A DNA stretch of 64,000 nt from Ferruginibacter paludis. GTDB taxonomy: Bacteria > Bacteroidota > Bacteroidia > Chitinophagales > Chitinophagaceae. Below, one piece after another: positions 34,852-42,092 of the stretch. The notes beneath the pieces were generated by a model, which did no database searches, had not been told where the DNA came from, and was given only the letters and a program-made list of their open reading frames with translations. Within the stretch, counting starts at the first letter, position 1. Every line of letters starts with the position of its first letter. A program made the translations under genes and the position numbers. Location: assembly GCF_030409685.1 (NCBI RefSeq), contig NZ_JAUFQJ010000015.1, forward strand, positions 186,001-250,000, in the 5' to 3' direction.

Positions 34852-36048
34852 TTAAAGCGTTGAAGTCAACACGCCCAAAACCTTCCCCACTTTTGTAAAC
34901 GCTGCAATGGCCTTATCCAGGTGTTCCTGTTCATGAGCCGCACTTAGCTGTACCCTTATCCTGGCTTGGCCTTTGGCTACCACCGGAAAGAAAAATCCAA
35001 TCACATAAATGCCTTCTTCCAGTAAATGAGCTGCGAAATTTTGAGCAACCACCGCATCGTATAACATGATCGGCACTATAGGGTGCTCGCCTGGTTTAAT
35101 TTCAAAACCGGCCTCGGCCATTTTACTTCTGAAGTATTTTGTGTTGTAGGCTAATTTATCTCTTAACTCAGTTGTTTCACTCAGCATATCCAGAACTGCA
35201 ATGGAAGCACCCACAATACTGGGTGCAAGCGTATTGCTAAACAAATAAGGACGGCTACGCTGGCGTAACATTTCAATGATTTCTTTTCTGCCACTGGTGA
35301 AACCTCCGCTGGCGCCGCCCAGCGCTTTGCCTAATGTACCGGTAATAATATCCACCCGCCCCATTACGCCACGGTACTCATGTGTACCCCTTCCCGTTTT
35401 GCCCAAAAAACCACTGCTGTGGCATTCATCCGTCATCACAATGGCATCATAGCGGTCAGCCAGGTCACAAATTTTATCCAGTTGTGCAATGGTACCGTCC
35501 ATACTGAAAGAACCATCAGTAACAATAATGCGGCTGCGCAGGTGTGCACTTGCTTTTAACTGTTCTTCCAGACTTTCCATATTGTTGTGTTCGTAACGAA
35601 AACGCTGTGCTTTACATAAACGAACGCCATCAATGATGGAGGCATGGTTCAATGCATCGCTGATAATGGCATCTTCTTCACCAAACAAGGGCTCAAAAAC
35701 GCCGCCATTAGCGTCAAAAGCTGCCGCGTACAAAATGGTATCTTCTGTACCCAAAAAATCTGCAATCTTTTTTTCCAGTTCTTTATGAATGTCTTGCGTA
35801 CCGCAGATAAACCGTACGCTGCTCATGCCATAGCCGCGGGTATCAATGTATTTCTTGGCGGCTTCCGTTACTTTGGGGTGATCCGACAAACCCAGGTAAT
35901 TATTGGCACAAAAGTTAAGCACCTTGTTGCCATTTACAACAATTTCTGCACCCTGGGGGCTGGCAATGATGCGTTCTTTTTTTAATAAACCAGCTGTTTC
36001 AATTGCTGAGAGTTCGGTTGCTATTCTTTGTACAAATTGTTGGTTCAT
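34852..36048 (-). CDS. kbl: Glycine C-acetyltransferase (2-amino-3-ketobutyrate CoA ligase)
   Basis: A 398-residue PLP enzyme of the alpha-oxoamine synthase family that joins glycine and acetyl-CoA, or runs the reverse step in threonine breakdown. Diagnostic blocks are NFCANNYLGLSDHPKV near residue 45, GYGMSSVRFICGTQDIHKELE, NHASIIDGVRLCK, FSMDGTIAQLDKI, DECHSSGFLGKTGRGTHEY and the PLP-lysine motif GTLGKALGGASGG. Length and these motifs favour Kbl over the related KAS or BioF enzymes. No threonine dehydrogenase gene is adjacent. A -7 element lies about 90 bp upstream. Confidence 0.94.
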   Translation of the reverse strand: MNQQFVQRIATELSAIETAGLLKKERIIASPQGAEIVVNGNKVLNFCANNYLGLSDHPKVTEAAKKYIDTRGYGMSSVRFICGTQDIHKELEKKIADFLGTEDTILYAAAFDANGGVFEPLFGEEDAIISDALNHASIIDGVRLCKAQRFRYEHNNMESLEEQLKASAHLRSRIIVTDGSFSMDGTIAQLDKICDLADRYDAIVMTDECHSSGFLGKTGRGTHEYRGVMGRVDIITGTLGKALGGASGGFTSGRKEIIEMLRQRSRPYLFSNTLAPSIVGASIAVLDMLSETTELRDKLAYNTKYFRSKMAEAGFEIKPGEHPIVPIMLYDAVVAQNFAAHLLEEGIYVIGFFFPVVAKGQARIRVQLSAAHEQEHLDKAIAAFTKVGKVLGVLTSTL

Positions 36049-36135
36049 CTGTTGTCAATTTTCTTATAAATAAAAATTTGCAGTTTGCTACGAGAGTTAT
36101 GGATTTATACAACCCGGTATTCATCATCTGCAGGA

Positions 36136-36143
36136 CAAATTTA
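36136..36143 (-). promoter_or_regulatory. Bacteroidota-type -7 element for kbl
   Basis: The minus strand reads TAAATTTG, an exact TAnnTTTG, about 88 bp before the kbl ATG. No matching -33 TTTG box was seen. Confidence 0.4.
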
Positions 36144-36205
36144 GTGTAAGCCGCCTCTGAATTTACAGCACACTTATAATAAGTTTAACAATTATTACTA
36201 AACAC

Positions 36206-36230
36206 TGTAACTTTTTACTTTTATTTTCGT
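36206..36230 (+). promoter_or_regulatory. Putative ECF-sigma promoter upstream of the small secreted peptide gene
   Basis: TGTAACTTTTT (36206-36216) and CGT (36228-36230) are spaced so that the first T and the C are 22 bases apart. The same pair with identical spacing occurs at 36457-36481 before the sigma gene. The arrangement resembles ECF -35 (AAC) and -10 (CGT) elements. It lies 23 bp before the ATG at 36254. Confidence 0.55.
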
Positions 36231-36253
36231 TACACCCCACAAAACAGCCGTTT

Positions 36254-36442
36254 ATGCCACTAAAAAAATCTGCTATGTTACTGATTGCGCTGGCAATAAG
36301 CTCAATTTCAGTATTGGTGTACTCAGCAAATACAATAATGCCCGCAACCAAAACAATTAACTGTTGCAAACAGGTCAATCAAAAGGAACTTTTTGTTCCC
36401 TGGAACATGGTTGCGCATTCAATGTTGCTATCTAAAGCATAA
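36254..36442 (+). CDS. Small secreted or membrane peptide next to the ECF sigma operon
   Basis: A 62-residue ORF with a basic start (MPLKKS) and a hydrophobic segment (AMLLIALAISSISVLVYSA) that reads as a signal peptide or single anchor. The ~37-residue tail contains a vicinal Cys pair (INCCKQ) and PWNMVAH. I recognise no family. Support for it being real: a start at a good distance from a promoter-like motif that is repeated before the sigma gene, sensible composition, and no overlap with another gene. It is likely an exported or membrane peptide controlled by the neighbouring sigma factor (inference). Confidence 0.55.
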   Translation: MPLKKSAMLLIALAISSISVLVYSANTIMPATKTINCCKQVNQKELFVPWNMVAHSMLLSKA

Positions 36443-36456
36443 ATATTTTTTTATTT

Positions 36457-36481
36457 TGTAACTTTTCTTTTAGCGAGCCGT
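36457..36481 (+). promoter_or_regulatory. Putative ECF-sigma promoter upstream of the sigma factor operon
   Basis: TGTAACTTTT (36457-36466) and CGT (36479-36481) have exactly the spacing seen at 36206-36230. The sequence between the boxes differs, so this is a shared motif rather than a plain duplication. It would direct autoregulation of the sigma operon starting at 36532. Confidence 0.55.
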
Positions 36482-36531
36482 ATTTAATTTAACCAATCAA
36501 CTAAATCAATTAACCCACGCACCAATTGTTT

Positions 36532-37017
36532 ATGACGGAAAGAGAGTATAACCAATGTGTAAATCAGTATGCAGACAATGTGTACCGCTTTATACTGAAA
36601 AATCTGGGGCATGAAGCAGATGCGCAGGATGTGGTGCAGGGTGCATTTGAAAAAATGTGGGTTAACAGGCAACAGGTGGAGAATGAGCGGTGTAAAAGTT
36701 ATTTATTTACGGTGGCCTATCATCAAATGATAGACCATATAAGGAAAAATAAAAGGATCACTTTAAAGGAAGAGTTTAAAGAGGAGGCAAAAGTGACCAA
36801 CCGCCAGCAACACGATACAAAAAAAGTATTGAATGACGCGTTGAATAAATTAACCGATATACAGAAAAGTTTAGTGATGCTGAAAGATTATGAAGGATAT
36901 AGTTACCAGGAAATTGGTGAAATAACAGGGTTAAATGAAAGCCAGGTAAAAGTATATTTACACCGGGCACGGTTACTGCTGAGGGAATATATTGTTAATC
37001 CGGAAAATGTTATTTAG
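36532..37017 (+). CDS. RNA polymerase ECF-type sigma-70 factor
   Basis: A 161-residue sigma factor from the ATG at 36532; a TTG two codons earlier is possible. The sigma-2 region (about 8-75) reads YNQCVNQYADNVYRFIL and DAQDVVQGAFEKMWVNR, with AYHQMIDHIRKNKR after it. The sigma-4 helix-turn-helix (about 105-155) shows LNKLTDIQKSLVMLKDYEGY and YQEIGEITGLNESQVKVYLH. There is no additional sensory domain. It is followed by an anti-sigma gene (52-bp gap) and a barrel gene, and preceded by a probable autoregulatory promoter. Confidence 0.93.
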   Translation: MTEREYNQCVNQYADNVYRFILKNLGHEADAQDVVQGAFEKMWVNRQQVENERCKSYLFTVAYHQMIDHIRKNKRITLKEEFKEEAKVTNRQQHDTKKVLNDALNKLTDIQKSLVMLKDYEGYSYQEIGEITGLNESQVKVYLHRARLLLREYIVNPENVI

Positions 37018-37069
37018 TATCCGTATTTATAAAGAAGAAAAGTACCGGTGGGGTTAAAAAATTAAAGCA

Positions 37070-38158
37070 ATGAACATTAACCGAAATAATTACGAATCAT
37101 TTTTTTTACTGTATACAGATAATGAATTGTCTGCTGCGGAAAGAAAAGCCGTTGAGTTATTTGTAAAGGATAATGCAGATCTGAAACAGGAACTGGATAT
37201 GTTGCAACAAACTGTTGTGCAGCCCGACAAATTTATTTTTTCAGCAAAAAACAGCTTGTTAAAACCAGAAGCTATTTCAGCTGAAACAGAAGAAAGATTA
37301 TTGCTGTATATCGACGGGGAGTTAAGCGCACCAATGACAAAAGAGCTCAAAGCAGTGGTTAGTGCAGATAATAAAGTAGCCGCCGGATTAAGTGTATTGC
37401 TACAAGCAAAATTATCGGCCGATACAACGATTGTTTTTCCTGATAAAAATGTATTGTACAGAAAGGATGATAATAAAGTAATACCATTTGGTTGGTGGAA
37501 GCTGGCTGCTGCAGCAGTTTTTATTGGATTCGGTATCTGGGGTATGAAATGGTACGCCAACCAAACAAATGTTGATACAGCAAACCAGGTTGCCAGTACA
37601 ACAAACCCCCAACCGGCCATTACCCTTTCAGATACTAATGCTAAAAAAACTGTTAAGCAGCATGTAATTGCAGCTACGCAGGCTACATCACCGAAAGAAG
37701 AAATCATGCTTAAAAAAGTTAAGCCTGCTAATCAAATTAAGGCCCGGCAGATTATTGTTCATGAAGAGAAAATGTTGGTAAAGGCAATAAAAGAAATTAA
37801 ACCCAGTAACAATTTACCCAAGCCTTATTTTGAAAATATTAACAACTTAAAAAGTAACCCAAATGATGTTGCCGGCGTAACACCACAAACCCAGAAAAGT
37901 AACTTACCTGCAACTAACAGTGAAGGTACCGGTGGAATAAAAAGACAATCCACAGCAGACAATAACGTTTACACTGCTGCATTTTCTGAAACCAATAATG
38001 ACAAACAAGATCAGTTTGCCTTTTCAGATGACGAACCCAAAAAGTCTAGGATTGGCGGCCTTTTCCGCAAAGCAAAACGTTTACTCGAACGTAACACCAA
38101 AATGAAACAAGGCGATAACAATTTAAAAGTCGCCAACCTGGAATTTGCAATTCAATAA
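37070..38158 (+). CDS. Membrane anti-sigma factor with duplicated N-terminal module
   Basis: A 362-residue protein next to the ECF sigma gene. The cytoplasmic part (1-140) holds two similar units: FFLLYTDNELSAAERKAVEL ... FIFSAKNSLLK and RLLLYIDGELSAPMTKELKA ... IVFPDKNVLYR. Each carries the LLY-D-ELS pattern typical of Bacteroidota anti-sigma proteins, but no zinc-ligand Cys/His set is seen. One membrane helix follows (about 143-160, WWKLAAAAVFIGFGIWGMKW). The rest is a long, basic, low-complexity periplasmic region ending in a Lys-rich helix. It probably sequesters the sigma factor at the membrane. The OMP start overlaps its tail by only a few codons in another frame. Confidence 0.82.
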   Translation: MNINRNNYESFFLLYTDNELSAAERKAVELFVKDNADLKQELDMLQQTVVQPDKFIFSAKNSLLKPEAISAETEERLLLYIDGELSAPMTKELKAVVSADNKVAAGLSVLLQAKLSADTTIVFPDKNVLYRKDDNKVIPFGWWKLAAAAVFIGFGIWGMKWYANQTNVDTANQVASTTNPQPAITLSDTNAKKTVKQHVIAATQATSPKEEIMLKKVKPANQIKARQIIVHEEKMLVKAIKEIKPSNNLPKPYFENINNLKSNPNDVAGVTPQTQKSNLPATNSEGTGGIKRQSTADNNVYTAAFSETNNDKQDQFAFSDDEPKKSRIGGLFRKAKRLLERNTKMKQGDNNLKVANLEFAIQ

Positions 38159-38174
38159 ATTTAAAAAAGAAACG

Positions 38175-39080
38175 ATGAAGAAGTTATTTACACTAATGGT
38201 GCTGGCATTAATATGCACTGCAGCCAATGCCCAAAACGACAGTACAAAAACAGATTCCACCAGGGGGCGAAGCGAAAGAAGTGACACCATCCGAATAGGA
38301 AATATTGTAATTATTACAAATGGAGCAAACCACCGAGAGTCTGGCAGTAACACCAGCATTTCCATGGAAAGAAGGCGTCATAAAAAATTATCCAACATCA
38401 GTACCAACTGGGGTATTGTTGATTTAGGTTTTGCCAATTATACCGATAAAACAAATTATATCGCAGCCACAGCAGCACAGAATTTGGTAAACGGACCCGG
38501 CAGCAGTTTTCCATTGGGTGCCGGTGATTTTAAATTAAGGGCGGCAAAAAGTGTGGATGTTAATTTATGGCTTTTTATGCAGCGGCTCAACCTGATTCAG
38601 CATCATGTTAATTTAAAATACGGGTTGGGGCTGGAATTAAATAATTATCGTTTTCGTTCCAATATTTCGTTTAAAGAACCAGGCACTTCTCCTTATTCTT
38701 CCAATGTGTCAATACCCAATGCTTACGTGATAAGGGACTCCATTAGTTTTTCTAAAAACAAACTGGCAGCTGACTATATTACTGTTCCGCTGATGCTCAA
38801 TTTTGCCACTAACCCCGGTGATAATAAAAAAGGCGTTAGTTTAAGTGCAGGTATTAGTGCAGGTTATCTTTACGGACAGCGCAACAAGCAAATCAGTTCA
38901 CAAAGAGGCAAGCAAAAAAACAAAGGAGATTATGATTTGGAACAATTTAAACTTTCCTATATCGCCGAAATTGGCCTCGGCCCGGTAAGATTATATGGCT
39001 CTTACAGCCCAAAATCAATATTTAAAAATCAGCTGGATATGCGGCCTTATACATTAGGAATAAGGTTAAGCAACTGGTAA
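38175..39080 (+). CDS. Outer-membrane beta-barrel protein (PorT-like)
   Basis: A 301-residue protein from the ATG at 38175, with signal peptide MKKLFTLMVLALICTAANAQ. The frame is open to 38145 but would overlap the anti-sigma gene. The mature part has a polar, Arg-rich start followed by alternating beta-strand sequence, such as HVNLKYGLGLELNNYRFRS, ADYITVPLMLNFATN and LSAGISAGYLYGQRNK, and ends in a barrel-like strand (YTLGIRLSNW with terminal aromatic). It sits 16 bp after the anti-sigma stop and before a terminator, so it is the third gene of the sigma operon and its likely envelope output or sensor. Confidence 0.82.
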   Translation: MKKLFTLMVLALICTAANAQNDSTKTDSTRGRSERSDTIRIGNIVIITNGANHRESGSNTSISMERRRHKKLSNISTNWGIVDLGFANYTDKTNYIAATAAQNLVNGPGSSFPLGAGDFKLRAAKSVDVNLWLFMQRLNLIQHHVNLKYGLGLELNNYRFRSNISFKEPGTSPYSSNVSIPNAYVIRDSISFSKNKLAADYITVPLMLNFATNPGDNKKGVSLSAGISAGYLYGQRNKQISSQRGKQKNKGDYDLEQFKLSYIAEIGLGPVRLYGSYSPKSIFKNQLDMRPYTLGIRLSNW

Positions 39081-39104
39081 AAAAATCACTTTATTTTATA
39101 TTTT

Positions 39105-39134
39105 GCCATCCGGTTAAACGGGTGGCTTTTTTTT
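39105..39134 (+). terminator. Terminator of the ECF sigma operon
   Basis: An 8-bp stem GCCATCCG/CGGGTGGC (one G-U pair; 39105-39112 with 39119-39126) and a 6-nt loop, followed by TTTTTTTT. It lies 24 bp after the barrel gene stop. Confidence 0.85.
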
Positions 39135-39228
39135 GCGTCTATTTATAAATTTGTTAATGTTCCACAGGTAAATGAAATAATATCAACCGGCATGTCGTTT
39201 GACTGTTGTTATCAAATTAAATAATTGT

Positions 39229-39807
39229 ATGAATAAAAAGTGGGTGTTTATTTTCGGTGGTGGATGTACACTTGTTTCGTTGATGGCGTTTATGCCTGTC
39301 GCTAAAAATAAAATAACTGCTACCACAAGTCATATAAAAAAACATCGTACTACAGATACCACTGACAACCCTTATTACATAATTATTGATAAAAGTGATT
39401 ATGAATTAAAAGTATTTGATGAAGATGGCTGGTATGCCACTTATCCTGTTGTTTTTGGTGGCAAAGATTTAGGTGATAAGATGAAAGAAGGAGACAGGAA
39501 AACACCCAACGGCAGTTTTAAAATAATCTTAAAAAAGATACATCCCAAATGGGGCCCCGAGCTTTTACTGGATTACCCTACCCCAATCAACTACCAGCGT
39601 TTTAATGAACGTAAACAAAAAGGGCTGATACCAAAAACTGCAAAGATTGGTGAAGGTATTGCGATACATGCAACCAGGCCCGAGGAAGAATGGACCATTG
39701 ATAATTTTTACAACTGGACGGATGGTTGTATTTCTGTAAAGTACACTGAAATGAAAGATCTTTTCAGCTACATTCCGGTAGGTACTAAAGTTACCATTCA
39801 ACCATAA
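39229..39807 (+). CDS. L,D-transpeptidase family (YkuD) protein
   Basis: A 192-residue exported protein from the ATG at 39229 with an N-terminal hydrophobic segment (WVFIFGGGCTLVSLMAFMPV). The YkuD domain starts at YIIIDKSDYELKVFDEDGWY and keeps PVVFGGKDLGDKMKEGDRKT. The active site is His147 in IAIHATRPEEEW and Cys167 in WTDGCISVKYTE. The family makes 3-3 peptidoglycan cross-links or attaches proteins to murein. It is convergent with queA, with a 4-bp gap between stops, so transcripts must overlap. Confidence 0.9.
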   Translation: MNKKWVFIFGGGCTLVSLMAFMPVAKNKITATTSHIKKHRTTDTTDNPYYIIIDKSDYELKVFDEDGWYATYPVVFGGKDLGDKMKEGDRKTPNGSFKIILKKIHPKWGPELLLDYPTPINYQRFNERKQKGLIPKTAKIGEGIAIHATRPEEEWTIDNFYNWTDGCISVKYTEMKDLFSYIPVGTKVTIQP

Positions 39808-39811
39808 CATC

Positions 39812-41050
39812 CTAAAATTGATTTATAAAAATCAGGCTGCCATCTCCATAACTTAAAAACCTGAAATTGTTTTGTAACGCATAATCATACATACTTTTCC
39901 AGTTGTTACCAATGGCTGCTGCAACCAGCAATAACAGCGTTGATTGCGGTTGATGGAAATTAGTTACCAGTGCTTTTATTATTTTAAATTTATAACCAGG
40001 TGCAATCAGTATCTGTGTTTTTGCAACGAGATTTTTATGATTGTTTTTATTCATCCATTGCAATAAAGCTTGCAAAGCTGCTGAAGCTGTTATTGAAACG
40101 CCAGCCAGTGGATGTTCGTACACTTCCCATTGCCTAACGCCCAGCTCCTCTGCAGCAATTTCAGGAAATAAGATTGTTTTAACGCCCATCCAGTAAAGGC
40201 TTTCCAGCGTCCGCAAAGATGTGGTCCCCACCGCAATAATAGTATTATCAGCATTTTTAATAAGCTCTTTTAGAAGGCCTGCCGTTACGTCCAGCCATTC
40301 AGCGTGCATTTCATGCTGTTGCATAGTACCGGCTTTAACGGGTTTAAAAGTACCTGCTCCAACATGAAGTGTTACAAAAGCCGTTTGGATATTCTTTTCT
40401 TTCAGTGAAGTAAAAACATGGTCAGTAAAATGAAGACCGGCTGTGGGGGCTGCAACGGAGCCGTCGTGTGCTGCGTAAATAGTTTGGTATCTTTCTGTAT
40501 CGCTGTTTTCTGCTTTTCTTTTTATATAGGGTGGCAGGGGAATTTCTCCCATGCAGGCGATCACTTCTGCAAAGCTCATACCGGCAGGTTGCCAGCTTAA
40601 TTCAACGACATAAGCATCGCTTAATTTTTCCACCAGCCTTGCCTGTAGTTCTACTGCTATTACATCAGCGGTAAATTTTTTTACCAATGGCCCCTGCTTC
40701 CATTTGCCTGCTCCTCCAATCATGCATTTCCAGCGCACGCTTTCTTTTTTACTCATGATGCTGGTGTAATCCTTATTGGCTTCATAAGGTTCCAGGCAAA
40801 AAATTTCGATGATGCCACCAGTTGATTTTTGAAATAAGATCCTGGCCGGAATTACTTTGGTGTTATTAAAAACAAGCAAGCTTTCGGCAGGTAAACAGTC
40901 AGCAATATTTTTATAAAGATGCTGCTGCATATTGCCGTTTTTATATACCAGTAATTTGGATGCATCTCTGTCTGCAAGCGGAAAAGCGGCAATTTTTTCT
41001 TCGGGAAGCGAGTAGGTATAATCTATAATAGCAATATTTTGCGGATGCAT
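39812..41050 (-). CDS. queA: S-adenosylmethionine:tRNA ribosyltransferase-isomerase
   Basis: A 412-residue QueA enzyme that transfers and isomerises the ribosyl part of SAM onto 7-aminomethyl-deazaguanine in tRNA to give epoxyqueuosine. It shows FPLADRDASKLLVYKNG near the start, LLVFNNTKVIPARILF, GSVAAPTAGLHFTDHVF, THAxVGxGTFxPV-like TLHVGAGTFKPVKAGTM, and FHQPQSTLLLLVAA near the C-terminus. The frame opens at 41086 but the ATG at 41050 (MHPQNIAIIDYTY) is the true start, 7 bp after the hydrolase stop. No other queuosine gene is in the window. Confidence 0.95.
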   Translation of the reverse strand: MHPQNIAIIDYTYSLPEEKIAAFPLADRDASKLLVYKNGNMQQHLYKNIADCLPAESLLVFNNTKVIPARILFQKSTGGIIEIFCLEPYEANKDYTSIMSKKESVRWKCMIGGAGKWKQGPLVKKFTADVIAVELQARLVEKLSDAYVVELSWQPAGMSFAEVIACMGEIPLPPYIKRKAENSDTERYQTIYAAHDGSVAAPTAGLHFTDHVFTSLKEKNIQTAFVTLHVGAGTFKPVKAGTMQQHEMHAEWLDVTAGLLKELIKNADNTIIAVGTTSLRTLESLYWMGVKTILFPEIAAEELGVRQWEVYEHPLAGVSITASAALQALLQWMNKNNHKNLVAKTQILIAPGYKFKIIKALVTNFHQPQSTLLLLVAAAIGNNWKSMYDYALQNNFRFLSYGDGSLIFINQF

Positions 41051-41057
41051 GCGGTAG

Positions 41058-41996
41058 TTAGTTTTTAAGAAAGTCTTGCACTTCACTCAGCCATTTTGCA
41101 TTTTCTTTTTCACATAAAGATTCATGGCCTGCATTATCGTATACAACCAACTTTTTGGGGGCAACGATGTTAGCGTAAATCAAATCCGTTTCAGCCTGTG
41201 TAACACGCGGATCCTTGCGGCCCCACTGCAGTAAAACCGGGCAGTTTATTTTTTTTACAAACTCGGCTGGTTTCATACCAAAGGCCCAGAAACCATGTTC
41301 GGTACCACCCCAAAAAGTAATAAGGGTAGCCAGCGGTTCCGGTGGTAACTGCATCATTTTTATTCTGCCTTCAGCAGCTTGTAAAATGCTGCCAAAGGGC
41401 ATTTCCAGTATAATCTTGTTTGCCGGCAAATTATAGTCATTGATGGCTTTTGAAACAGCGGCTGCGCCCATGGATATTCCCCATAGCACGATATTTTTCT
41501 CTCCCTTGTTTTTTATAAAATCGTAGGCAAGCTGCACATCTTCAGCTTCATAATACCCGATAGTAGTAGTGTTGCCGCCGCTGTTGCCGTGCGCCCTGAA
41601 ATCCATCAGCAGCGTATTGTATCCCATTTTTCCAAACTCTTCTGATTCCAGCAAAATTCCGGCCTTGGTGCTTCCGTGGCCATGAAATAAAATAACCGTG
41701 CCTTTGGCGGTGTCCGTGGTTTTGATCCACCAGCCTTCCAGTTGTATACTGTCTTTTGTATAAAGATATATTGTCTGCGATGCTATTGTGTTTGTGATAG
41801 AATCTGGCTTTTTGGCCACATTAATCCCGAACAAAATATCTTCTGTTTTATCCCACCCTGTTTTTTGTTGCTTTACGGCAACATCTGCTGCATTGTAAAA
41901 ATGAGTAAATTTATAGGCGTGAAACGCAGTAATGATATTAACAAGAATAAATATTGTCAGCAATGTGCGCAGCAATATTTTAATCAGCAGTTTCAT
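41058..41996 (-). CDS. Membrane-anchored alpha/beta hydrolase
   Basis: A 312-residue protein with an N-terminal membrane anchor (LLRTLLTIFILVNIITAFHAY) and a periplasmic or cytoplasmic alpha/beta-hydrolase fold. The oxyanion motif is LFHGHGSTKAG, the nucleophile Ser is in LWGISMGAAAVSK, the acid region is LLQWGRKDPRVTQ, and the His is in VYDNAGHESLCEKE. This makes a complete Ser-Asp-His triad. It resembles YqiK/BEM46-type lysophospholipase-like proteins, but the substrate is unknown. It is upstream of queA (7-bp gap) and likely co-transcribed. Confidence 0.88.
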   Translation of the reverse strand: MKLLIKILLRTLLTIFILVNIITAFHAYKFTHFYNAADVAVKQQKTGWDKTEDILFGINVAKKPDSITNTIASQTIYLYTKDSIQLEGWWIKTTDTAKGTVILFHGHGSTKAGILLESEEFGKMGYNTLLMDFRAHGNSGGNTTTIGYYEAEDVQLAYDFIKNKGEKNIVLWGISMGAAAVSKAINDYNLPANKIILEMPFGSILQAAEGRIKMMQLPPEPLATLITFWGGTEHGFWAFGMKPAEFVKKINCPVLLQWGRKDPRVTQAETDLIYANIVAPKKLVVYDNAGHESLCEKENAKWLSEVQDFLKN

Positions 41997-42092
41997 TTGC
42001 TTTGTGTTTTGGAGGTAAAAATAAGAATGTTTTGAATGGTATTTCTGTATGCGGTTTATAATGTATTTTTAGAATTCACCTTCTATTATTAA

